Shown piece after piece: positions 36,296 through 44,126 of a stretch of 64,000 bases of DNA (positions within the stretch are counted from its first letter, which is position 1; the number at the start of each line of letters is the position of its first letter). The position numbers and the translations under genes are program-made. The stretch is from the NCBI GenBank assembly GCA_951813295.1, contig CATOTI010000002.1, positions 3,420,522 through 3,484,521 on the forward strand, written 5' to 3'. The DNA comes from an uncultured Pseudomonadales bacterium. GTDB lineage: Bacteria; Pseudomonadota; Gammaproteobacteria; Pseudomonadales; Azotimanducaceae. A model generated the notes under the pieces. The model was not told the DNA's origin. It saw nothing but the letters and a program-made list of their open reading frames with translations, and did no database searches.

Positions 36296-37519
36296 GTGGC
36301 GGCGGAAGAGCGCATTGACACTATCGTGATTGGGGGCGGCCAGTCGGGGCTCAGCATGAGCTACCACCTGCGCAACGCCGATGTAGATCACGTTGTCCTC
36401 GAACGGTTTCGACTCGGCGAGCGGTGGCGGAGTGAGCGCTGGGATTCGCTGCGCTTTCAGTTTCCGAACCGCTACGTTCGTTTGCCGGGATTCGAATACC
36501 GCGGTACCGCCCCCGAAGAGTTCAGCGACGCGCCTGGCATCGTCGACGTCATCGAACGATACGCTCGCCACATCAATGCGCCGGTACGCAGTGGGATCAA
36601 CGTCTCGTCGGTGCAACGGATCGGCGATGCGTTCTCCGTCCAGACGAACAGCTTCCCGTATCGCGCGAACAACGTGATCGTTGCGACCGGGCCTTACCAG
36701 AAGACGCTGATCCCACCGGTCGCCCGCTTCTTGCCGGCGTCGGTGGCGCAACTCACGGCGAGCAGCTACACGAACGGCGACGTTCTACCAGACGGTGTGG
36801 TCCTCGTGGTGGGTGCCGGCGGGTCGGGCGTGCAGATCGCCGAGGATCTCATGGCCGACGGGCGTGAGGTCGTGCTGAGCGTGTCTAACCATCGGCGCAC
36901 ACCCCGCCGATATCGCGGCCGCGACGTCATGGACTGGTTCGAAGAGCTCGGTTTTACCCATCAGCCGGTCGCGGCGCGTCCGCGCGGCGAGAACGCTCCG
37001 TTGCTGACGGGTGTGAACGGCGGATACGAGGTGGATCTCCGCCGGCTGGTCGCCGGCGGTGCGACGCTGGTCGGTCGGCTTGAAGGCGTCGACGGAACGA
37101 AGCTCACGTTCGGTGATCGTTTGTTCGCCGACATGGCGGAAGCGGAGGATGCGTATCGCGAGTCGGTCGAACGGCTCGAGGCCGCGCTCATCGAGCGTCG
37201 GCTCGTGGATGGACCTGCGCCGCCACCACCGGAACCGCCGGGCCCCATGCCGGACGAACCGCCCCTCGCCATGGACCTCGTCGATGCTCGCATCGGATCG
37301 GTGATCCGGGCGACCGGCTACGGGGTCGACTTCTCCTGGATCCATTGCGGCGAATACGACGATGAGGGTTATCCGGTGCAATCGAAGGGTGTCAGCACGG
37401 TCCCGGGGCTCTATTTTCTTGGGCTCTACTTCCTGACGAGCGCACGCTCGTCGTTTTTCTGGGGTGTTGGGGACGATGCGGAATCGATCGTCGGTCATAT
37501 GACGACGAAGACTCCTTGA
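36296..37519 (+). CDS. Flavin-containing monooxygenase-like NAD(P)/FAD oxidoreductase
   Basis: This 407-residue protein starts at GTG 36296 behind GGGAGG. It has two Rossmann fingerprints: V-I-G-G-G-Q-S-G near 11-18 for FAD and V-G-A-G-G-S-G near 180-186 for NADPH. A Pro-rich stretch near residues 305-325 is unusual. It belongs to the group of single-component FMO or YhiN-like oxidoreductases. It is the first gene of a likely operon (monooxygenase, LLM, CaiB, PhyH). Confidence 0.85.
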   Translation: MAAEERIDTIVIGGGQSGLSMSYHLRNADVDHVVLERFRLGERWRSERWDSLRFQFPNRYVRLPGFEYRGTAPEEFSDAPGIVDVIERYARHINAPVRSGINVSSVQRIGDAFSVQTNSFPYRANNVIVATGPYQKTLIPPVARFLPASVAQLTASSYTNGDVLPDGVVLVVGAGGSGVQIAEDLMADGREVVLSVSNHRRTPRRYRGRDVMDWFEELGFTHQPVAARPRGENAPLLTGVNGGYEVDLRRLVAGGATLVGRLEGVDGTKLTFGDRLFADMAEAEDAYRESVERLEAALIERRLVDGPAPPPPEPPGPMPDEPPLAMDLVDARIGSVIRATGYGVDFSWIHCGEYDDEGYPVQSKGVSTVPGLYFLGLYFLTSARSSFFWGVGDDAESIVGHMTTKTP

Positions 37520-37530
37520 GGGGCAGAACC

Positions 37531-38460
37531 ATGGAAGTGGCCGTCGTCTTTCCGAGTGTGATGTACCGCGAAGGTCCAGCCGGTGTTCGGCAGTTGATCC
37601 GCGCGATCGAAGCCATGGGCTTTGATGAAATGGATATGTTCGATCACGTCGTCATGGGCTTCCCGACCGAAAAGCGCCGTGCGCCGTTCTACTCACCGAC
37701 CATGCCGATCATGGAAGCGTTCATGCTGCTCTCCTACGCGGCGGCTGTGACCGAGAAGATTCGACTCGGCACGGGTGTTCTCGTGTTGACACAGCGCCAG
37801 ATCACGCTCGTCGCGAAGCAGGTCAGCTCGCTCGATACGCTTTCGAATGGACGGGTTCGTCTCGGCGTCGGGATCGGTTGGCAGCGATCCGAGTTCGAGG
37901 CGCTACAGGAGGACTACGGCACGCGCGGTCGCCGATTTTCGGAGGCGATTCGCCTGTTACGTCAGTACTGGGCCGACGAGCACGTCAACTTCGACGGCAA
38001 GTACTACCAGATGGATGAAATGGCGATGGAGCCGAAGCCCCCGCAGGGCGCGGGGATCCCGATCTGGATCGGTGGCACCGGGCCGACCCAGCTCAAGCGT
38101 GTCGCGAAACTCGCGGACGGCTGGATGGCCATGACCGCGCCTGGTGATCCGCCGATCGAGGAAAACATCAAGCGGCTCCACGAATTGCTCGACGCGGAAG
38201 GCCGCGATCCTTCGAGCTTTCCGATGCAGATGGGGCTATCACCCGGCCCGCTCGACAAGGAGAAACGCAAGCGCTTCTACGCAGATCCGCAGTTGCTCCT
38301 CGATCGGACGTACGAGCTCAAGGAACTCGGCTTCGTCGGCACGTCGATCGACTGCGTTCCCATCTTCCAGCAGGGTTATCGAACCGTACCCGCACTCATC
38401 GATTACCTCGGTGAGATTCACGAGACGCTCCGGCCGGCGCTCGACGCCGGTGAGGAATGA
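37531..38460 (+). CDS. LLM-class flavin-dependent oxidoreductase (second)
   Basis: The product is 309 residues from ATG 37531, after GAGGGG and 11 bp from the previous stop. The patterns M-D-M-F-D-H-V near 36, L-G-T-G-V-L-V-L near 73 and R-V-R-L-G-V-G-I-G-W near 102-111 are typical of the F420/FMN LLM group. Its stop overlaps the CaiB-type gene by 4 bp. It would catalyse a flavin-dependent oxidation or reduction of a substrate in the same pathway as its neighbours. Confidence 0.91.
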   Translation: MEVAVVFPSVMYREGPAGVRQLIRAIEAMGFDEMDMFDHVVMGFPTEKRRAPFYSPTMPIMEAFMLLSYAAAVTEKIRLGTGVLVLTQRQITLVAKQVSSLDTLSNGRVRLGVGIGWQRSEFEALQEDYGTRGRRFSEAIRLLRQYWADEHVNFDGKYYQMDEMAMEPKPPQGAGIPIWIGGTGPTQLKRVAKLADGWMAMTAPGDPPIEENIKRLHELLDAEGRDPSSFPMQMGLSPGPLDKEKRKRFYADPQLLLDRTYELKELGFVGTSIDCVPIFQQGYRTVPALIDYLGEIHETLRPALDAGEE

Positions 38461-39662
38461 ACATGGCAGAAGCGAAAAGAACGGGTCCGCTCCAAGACCT
38501 CACGATCATTGACTGCACGATGGCTTACGCCGGGCCGTTCGGCACGTCGTTGCTGGCCGATCTCGGCGCCAACGTCGTTAAGGTCGAACCGCCGGCGGGC
38601 GATACGTTCAGGATCCTGCCGCCGCATCCACCCGGTTACCACGGTGTGGGTGGGGATGGCGACGGCGCGGACTACGGCGCTTCGTTTGCATCCGTCAATG
38701 CCAACAAGCGCAGCATCAGCCTCGACCTCAAGAATGCTGACGATCGCGAGACGTTGCTCGCACTCTGCGAAGGTGCCGACGCCATCGTCGAGAACATGCG
38801 TGCGGGCGTCATGGATGAGCTGGGTGTCGGTTTCGAGGTGATCGCCGCACGCAACCCAACGATCGTCTACGGCGCGGTGCGTGGTTACGGCGATGCGCGA
38901 ACGGGCGCGAGCCCTTACGGTGACTGGCCGTGTCTCGACGTCGCGGGCCAAGCCGCCGGTGGCTTGGTGGAAGCGACGGGCGATCTTTTTCCGATCGCGA
39001 TCGCCGACATCTATCCGGGCACCTTGATGGCGCTCGGGCTTCTGGCGGCAGTGCACCGCGCTCGTTCGACCGGCAAGGCGGAATTCTTCGACGTCGCGAT
39101 GTACGACAGCATGATGACGCTCCTGAAGACCAATATTGCGTCCTACGGCCTCACGGGTCGGGAGCGCCGTCCCGGCGCACGGGCGCTGGTGCCGTTCGGG
39201 CTCTTTCCGACCAGTGACGGGCGAGTCGCAATCGCGGCACCAGTGGAGCGCCACTGGGTGCTCCTGTGCGAGGCGATGGGTCGTGAGGATCTCGTCACCG
39301 ACGATCGAACGCGCAGCAATCGGCGACGCGCACGGAACGCCGACTTCACGGAAGCACAGATCGCGGCCTGGTCCTCGAACCTGACCAAGCAGGCGATCGT
39401 CGACCTGCTCGGTGGCAAAGTCCCGGTCGGGCCTGCCAATACGCTTTCGGAGGTGTTCAACGATCCGCACGTCGAAGCGCGTCGGCTGCTCGAGAGTTAC
39501 GAGTTCCCGGGCGGTGACCAAGGTGGGACGTTCACGTCGAGCCCCATTCGATTCCTCGACGATCCGGCAACGATCTACCGTCGTCCGCCGAAACACGGTG
39601 AACACACCGCGGAGATCCTCGACGAGTTCGGCATCGAACGCCGGGCCGAACCCAAGGCATGA
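38457..39662 (+). CDS. CaiB/BaiF-family CoA-transferase (second)
   Basis: This 401-residue protein has the family starts T-I-I-D-C-T-M-A-Y-A-G-P-F-G and L-A-D-L-G-A-N-V-V-K-V-E-P-P, and the later G-Y-G-D-A-R-T-G near 140. The start overlaps the LLM stop by 4 bp, and its own stop overlaps the PhyH gene by 4 bp. It would activate a carboxylic acid as a CoA ester and fits a pathway that uses the neighbouring hydroxylase. It is distinct from the copy at 25812. Confidence 0.93.
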   Translation: MNMAEAKRTGPLQDLTIIDCTMAYAGPFGTSLLADLGANVVKVEPPAGDTFRILPPHPPGYHGVGGDGDGADYGASFASVNANKRSISLDLKNADDRETLLALCEGADAIVENMRAGVMDELGVGFEVIAARNPTIVYGAVRGYGDARTGASPYGDWPCLDVAGQAAGGLVEATGDLFPIAIADIYPGTLMALGLLAAVHRARSTGKAEFFDVAMYDSMMTLLKTNIASYGLTGRERRPGARALVPFGLFPTSDGRVAIAAPVERHWVLLCEAMGREDLVTDDRTRSNRRRARNADFTEAQIAAWSSNLTKQAIVDLLGGKVPVGPANTLSEVFNDPHVEARRLLESYEFPGGDQGGTFTSSPIRFLDDPATIYRRPPKHGEHTAEILDEFGIERRAEPKA

Positions 39663-40606
39663 CCGATCCGATTCGCAACGACTCGAACGATCCCGACGCG
39701 TTGCGCGACTATCTGCTCGCGAACAACGGCATCAAGGGGCTCGAGATTCTGACGCCTGAGGACGTCGATCATGCGGCGGCGCTGTTCCGTCGCGACGGCT
39801 TCGTCGTCGCGGCCGATGCGTTGAATGACGAGCAGGTCGAGGTGCTGCGCACGGGTTGTGAGGAAGTCGCGGGCGAAATCGTGGCGCTCGACGCCGAAGG
39901 CGCGGGCAATCGCGGTCCGCAGCGTTACTCGTTTGGCGGGTCGAGCCTGACGCGCAGTCAGCTTCACCACGCGGCGTGGCAGATGCTGCTCGACGTGCCG
40001 GCCATGCTCGATGTCGTCGCGGCGATCTTCGGATCCGAGGACTTTGCGCTTCGTGCGGCGAGTGGGGATTTCTGTATGCCGGGTGCAACGGGATACCAGA
40101 TCCTGCACTCGGACGTGCGCGACTTCGTCGATCCGGCGAACTCGCCGATCAGCTCTTTCCATGATCCGCTCGGCGTGATGAGCATCCGTGATCTGCCGTG
40201 CCCGTACGTATGCGTCAACTTCCTGCCGCAGGACGTGACGGCCTTAAACGGCCCGACCCGGCAAATTCCCGGTACGCAGAATTCGCGCCTGCCGATTCCG
40301 TCGCTTAAACGAGAACCGGAATGGATGCGCCTCAGTACCGTCTGCCCCGCGCCGGCCGGGGCCATCATGATCCGCGATGTGCGCGCCTGGCACGGTGGCA
40401 CGCCGAATCTGACCGACCGCATGCGCGCGATTCCGAACCTCGAGCTCTACGCGCCCTGGTTTAGGGAGCCGATCGTCCCGGGCATCACGTACGCCGATGC
40501 GAAGAATCTATCCGACCGCGCGCAGCGTCTCGTGCGTTTCTGCGTGGCTGATTCGAGCGAGGAACTCGTGACGGGCGCGACCTTGCGCGTCCCACTCACC
40601 CAATAG
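39659..40606 (+). CDS. Phytanoyl-CoA dioxygenase-family enzyme
   Basis: This 315-residue 2-oxoglutarate/iron oxygenase has the facial triad H150-S-D152 and H245, and a downstream R-M-R for 2-oxoglutarate binding. PhyH members hydroxylate phytanoyl-CoA or other substrates, such as those of halogenases and ectoine hydroxylase. Its ATG overlaps the CaiB stop, which supports action on the CoA ester or acid made by that gene. Confidence 0.9.
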   Translation: MTDPIRNDSNDPDALRDYLLANNGIKGLEILTPEDVDHAAALFRRDGFVVAADALNDEQVEVLRTGCEEVAGEIVALDAEGAGNRGPQRYSFGGSSLTRSQLHHAAWQMLLDVPAMLDVVAAIFGSEDFALRAASGDFCMPGATGYQILHSDVRDFVDPANSPISSFHDPLGVMSIRDLPCPYVCVNFLPQDVTALNGPTRQIPGTQNSRLPIPSLKREPEWMRLSTVCPAPAGAIMIRDVRAWHGGTPNLTDRMRAIPNLELYAPWFREPIVPGITYADAKNLSDRAQRLVRFCVADSSEELVTGATLRVPLTQ

Positions 40607-40712
40607 ACGTACAACGAGGCGGACGTCATCCAGGAAGCAGTGATCGCTCTGACGGAAGAACTGTCGCCGAGTCGCATCCTGGATCGACTGATCTCAGTCA
40701 ACTCACGGACGG

Positions 40713-41558
40713 ATGGCACGTATGGCTTTTGCAGAGATCAATGGGGCCAGGCTCTGGTTCGAAAGCGCTGGCGAGGGCGAAGTGATCCTCCTCCACCACG
40801 GCTATACCGCCTGTCGCGACAACTGGCAGCCGGTGGCCGACCGTTTGCGGCGCAACTACCGGGTCATCCTGATGGAATGCCGGGGTGCCGGCGAAAGCGA
40901 AGATACAGCCGACGGTTACAACCTCGAGCAGTACGCGGCCGACGTCGTTGGCCTCGTCGATCACCTTGGCATCGACACCTTCACCTTCGGCGGCCACAGC
41001 ATGGGTGGCGGCATCGGTTATGTGTTGGCGGTGAATCATCAAGCGCGCCTCGACGCGCTCGTGCTGATGGCGCCGATTCCGAGTGGCGGTCTGACGGGGG
41101 AGATAGACGCCGCGGCGATCGACGCACGCCTTGCTTTGCGGAACGCGGGCGACAGAGCCGCGTTGAAACGGCAAATGGAAGCGATGCGGTTTCGCGCCGA
41201 CGTCGAAACGGACGAATGGTTCGAATCGCGCGTCGATCAGCTGATGCGAATCTCTGAGGGTCACGTTCGCGGGGGCGCGGAAACGATGCACGCGCTCGAC
41301 CTCGAAGCGCGCCTCCAAGACGTGACGATTCCGGTGATGATGGTCGCGGGCGCGGTTGATCAACTACTCGCGGCGAATCTCGCGGACTTTCAGCGATTTC
41401 CGGACGCAACTTTGCAGGTGTTTTCTCACGCCGGGCATGATGTAGCGATCCATGAGCCGGACGGGGTCGCGACCGCGATCGACAACTTTATGCAGATGGG
41501 CGTCGTCACCGGCGCTAAATTGATCGAGCGAGCCATGCAACGAATGGCTTCGGACTAG
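40713..41558 (+). CDS. Alpha/beta hydrolase
   Basis: This 281-residue hydrolase has the oxyanion strand L-L-H-H-G-Y-T-A, the nucleophile elbow G-G-H-S-M-G-G-G, an acid in A-G-A-V-D-Q-L-L and the histidine in S-H-A-G-H-D-V-A. ATG 40722 is an alternative start with a longer SD-poor leader. It lies 106 bp after the PhyH gene on the same strand. It may belong to the same pathway, for example an esterase or C-C hydrolase. Confidence 0.87.
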   Translation: MARMAFAEINGARLWFESAGEGEVILLHHGYTACRDNWQPVADRLRRNYRVILMECRGAGESEDTADGYNLEQYAADVVGLVDHLGIDTFTFGGHSMGGGIGYVLAVNHQARLDALVLMAPIPSGGLTGEIDAAAIDARLALRNAGDRAALKRQMEAMRFRADVETDEWFESRVDQLMRISEGHVRGGAETMHALDLEARLQDVTIPVMMVAGAVDQLLAANLADFQRFPDATLQVFSHAGHDVAIHEPDGVATAIDNFMQMGVVTGAKLIERAMQRMASD

Positions 41559-41601
41559 CGATACGACCAACCGACTTTTGCGCCTTCACCGGGGCGCCGG
41601 C

Positions 41602-42192
41602 TCAGCCGGCGTGCTTGCCGAGTTCCCAGCCGTGTGACGCGAGGTTCTCGTTCGCGAACGCGGTCGGCACACCTTCGAGGGTGGTTGCCATGGTGTCGTT
41701 CCAGCGGTTGAGAAAGCCGAAGAGGCTCACGACCGCGACGATCTCAACGATCTCTTTTTCCGAGAAGTGCGCTTTGAGGGCGACGAAATCCTCAGCTTCG
41801 ACGGCGTTCGGCACCATAGCGCCGCGGGACGCCACGCGAAGCGCCGCGCGCTCGCGTTCGTCGAACGCATCGGCGGTTTCGAACTCGTACACCGCGGCCA
41901 GTTTCTCGTGCGAGACGCCCGCGACCTCTGCGCCGTGCGACGTGTGGGCCTGACAGTAGCGACACCCGGCCGATTGGCTCGCGACGAAAGCGATGAGTTG
42001 CTTGAGTGATCGCTCGAGCGTGCCGCCGGCGAGAATGCCGCCGGCAAAACCCGCAAACGACTTCAGGAGTTCAGGCCAATGCCCCATGGTGAGGAAGCTG
42101 TTGGGTGTGAACCCCATCGCCTTCTCGACCGCGGCGAGTTGGTTGGCCATCGGCCCCAGCGATTCGGGTTCGACATGACTTAATCTGGTCAT
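41602..42192 (-). CDS. Carboxymuconolactone decarboxylase/peroxidase-related protein (AhpD fold)
   Basis: The product is 196 residues from ATG 42190-42192. The active-site motif is C77-R-Y-C80-Q-A-H83, the standard cysteine form of the AhpD/CMD family. The helical pattern and P-N-S-F-L-T-M-G-H-W-P motif fit the peroxidase-related branch. It reduces peroxides through a thiol pair. It is a cysteine counterpart of the AhpD-like selenoprotein 0.8 kb further on and of the truncated gene at the window start. Confidence 0.91.
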   Translation of the reverse strand: MTRLSHVEPESLGPMANQLAAVEKAMGFTPNSFLTMGHWPELLKSFAGFAGGILAGGTLERSLKQLIAFVASQSAGCRYCQAHTSHGAEVAGVSHEKLAAVYEFETADAFDERERAALRVASRGAMVPNAVEAEDFVALKAHFSEKEIVEIVAVVSLFGFLNRWNDTMATTLEGVPTAFANENLASHGWELGKHAG

Positions 42193-42281
42193 CGCAATCG
42201 GCGCCTTCTTTTCAAAGGCGTGACCGTTCCACGGATCGTGTCCGGGTAGCAATCCCGTGGGGTACAGGAGAGCAATCGACG

Positions 42282-42974
42282 ATGAGGAAGATCTTCGCGG
42301 CATCGTTCGGCGCGCTCGTACTCGCCGTCGTTGCGCTCTTTGTGTTCGCCTTCTTTTCGCCGCGCCCGCCGCTGACGACCGATCCGCTGACCCTCGCCGG
42401 CGACGGCAGTCTCATCGACTACTGCGACCTTCCCTTACTCGATGGCAGCGGCAAAGGGGCAATCGATATTCCGAAAGGCAATACGCCGGGGTGTGGGTAC
42501 GATCATTTCCCCTTACCGATCCTGCACGCTTGTACTGAGCCGCTGCCCGCGGGCGCGGCCGATATTCGCGGTTTGTGGCGGGGCGTGACGGGCAACGTCG
42601 GGCACGTCGAGCGGGTTGAGCAATGTGGTTCGCGCGTCGTCGTGACGGCGGCCGGCATCATTCATGACGCGGGTCCAAACAGCACCGCACGTGTGAACAC
42701 GGACGACACGGAGGGTTCGGTGCTCTTCACGATCGGTGATCGCGAGTATTGCTCGCGAACGTCGGCCAACATGGTCTGGAACGACGGCGTGCTCGACTTC
42801 CATGTGTTCGGCTGGGGCCCGGTCGTGGTGCGCCGTTATCCCGACGGCGAAGAACTCATTTGGGAGTACGTCGATGGATCGGTCACGCGGATGGAGCGGC
42901 TTTGCCGGCTACCTGCCGAGCACAAGTACCCCAAACCGCGGGGTCGGCGGTTCTCGCTTTTCGCCGATGAATGA
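42282..42974 (+). CDS. Membrane-anchored or exported protein of unknown function
   Basis: This 230-residue protein has an N-terminal signal or anchor (M-R-K-I-F, then about 20 hydrophobic residues to near 27). The rest contains several cysteines, for example in D-Y-C-D, P-G-C-G-Y and H-A-C-T, and many G and D residues, with no domain I recognise. It is divergent from the CMD-like gene. It lies 40 bp before the AhpD-like selenoprotein on the same strand, so they may be co-transcribed. Confidence 0.72.
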   Translation: MRKIFAASFGALVLAVVALFVFAFFSPRPPLTTDPLTLAGDGSLIDYCDLPLLDGSGKGAIDIPKGNTPGCGYDHFPLPILHACTEPLPAGAADIRGLWRGVTGNVGHVERVEQCGSRVVVTAAGIIHDAGPNSTARVNTDDTEGSVLFTIGDREYCSRTSANMVWNDGVLDFHVFGWGPVVVRRYPDGEELIWEYVDGSVTRMERLCRLPAEHKYPKPRGRRFSLFADE

Positions 42975-43014
42975 TGTCGGCTGAGCTAAGCTCCGACTTC
43001 GTGGTGCTGAGGGG

Positions 43015-44118
43015 ATGGCCATGCAGGTTCGAGGGGAACTGACGAAATCACACGACCGGCTCTGGCGAGCGCTTGCCGGACCGGGCACCTGGCTGACGGG
43101 TCGAGAACGAGTCGCCGTCGCGGAAGAATCCCGTGCGGCGCGACGGTGTGCGCTCTGCAACGCGCGCAAGGAAGCGCTGTCCCCGGGAAGTGCCGTCGGC
43201 GAGCACGACGCTGCGACCGATCTACCCGCGCCTTATGTCGAGATCGTGCACAAACTCGTCACCGATCCGGGTCGGATCACTCGCTCATGGGTCAACGATC
43301 GTTTCGATGAAGGTGTCAGTGAAGCGACTTATGTCGAGATCGCAGGTCTCGTTTCCGCGGTCATCGTCGTCGACACCTTTCATGCGGCCCTCGGTTTGCC
43401 ACTCCGTGAGTTACCGCAACCCACCGCCGGGGAGCCCAGCCGGTACCGTCCTCCCGGCGCGATCTTCGAGGCAGGGACACAGCAAGGCTTCGTTCCAATC
43501 GTCCCGTTCGATGCCATCGATGCCGACACGGCCGATCTTTACGACACCGCACGCTCGTTCGTGCCAAATGTCCATCGGGCTTTCAGCCTTGTCCCCGATG
43601 CGACCCGCGTCGCCAACGACCTGATGCAATCGCACTACTTCCCCTACGAGATGGTGCCGCGCTACACCGACGCCGATCATGGCTACGCGATCAACAAGGT
43701 TCAGATGGAGTTAGTCGCGTCACGCGTCTCGATTCATAACGACTGTTTCTACTGAACCACCGCCCATGCGGGGCTGCTCCGGGCGGGCGGTATGCAGAGT
43801 GAAACCGAAGTCGACGTGAGCGTGATTCGATCGGCCGATGATGACGGCGGGATTTCCCACGGCCAGGCGCTCATCGCGTTCGTCGACGCTGCGATGACGA
43901 TCGATCCGTCACTGACGGCGGACGCCCGCGAGGCATTGATCGAAGTGGCGGGTGAAGCGGCGATGGTGGATGCCGCGGCCGTGACGGCGATGTTCCAGCT
44001 CAATACGCGCGCCGCGGATGCTGCTGGTATTCCCGTCGAAGAACGAGGGCTCGAGCAACGCAACCAGATGGGGTCAGTGTTGGGGTTCGAGGGACGCTCC
44101 GACGGGCGCGCCCCTTAG
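43015..44118 (+). CDS. Selenoprotein: AhpD-like protein, Sec at residue 247
   Basis: One 367-residue protein is encoded across an in-frame UGA at 43753-43755. The first 246 residues hold a helical AhpD/CMD-like domain (I-V-H-K-L-V-T-D-P, V-I-V-V-D-T-F-H). The sequence right around the codon is N-D-C244-F-Y-U247-T-T-A-H251-A-G-L-L-R, which matches the AhpD active site C-x2-C-x3-H with Sec as the second redox residue. The frame then continues 120 residues to a normal stop. ATG 43015 is preceded by GAGGGG; ATG 43021 is also possible. The likely role is peroxide or selenol-dependent disulfide reduction. The N-terminus is shared with the truncated gene at 1-208. Confidence 0.91.
43753..43791 (+). 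promoter_or_regulatory. Sec UGA codon and bacterial SECIS-like hairpin of the AhpD-like gene
   Basis: UGA 43753-43755 is followed by a lower stem ACCGCCC (43759-43765) with GGGCGGU (43785-43791), a 3x3 internal loop, and an upper stem CGGGG (43769-43773) with CUCCG (43777-43781) around a CUG apical loop. The upper loop starts about 18-20 nt after the UGA. This meets the bacterial SECIS distance and stem rules. If the terminal G-C pair opens, the loop is G-C-U-G-C with G first. Confidence 0.83.
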
Positions 44119-44126
44119 TTCGGTCG

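Noticed and set aside
38418..39605. 395-codon minus-strand frame opposite the CaiB gene
   Set aside because: Antisense shadow; the CaiB motifs and 4-bp overlaps are on the plus strand.
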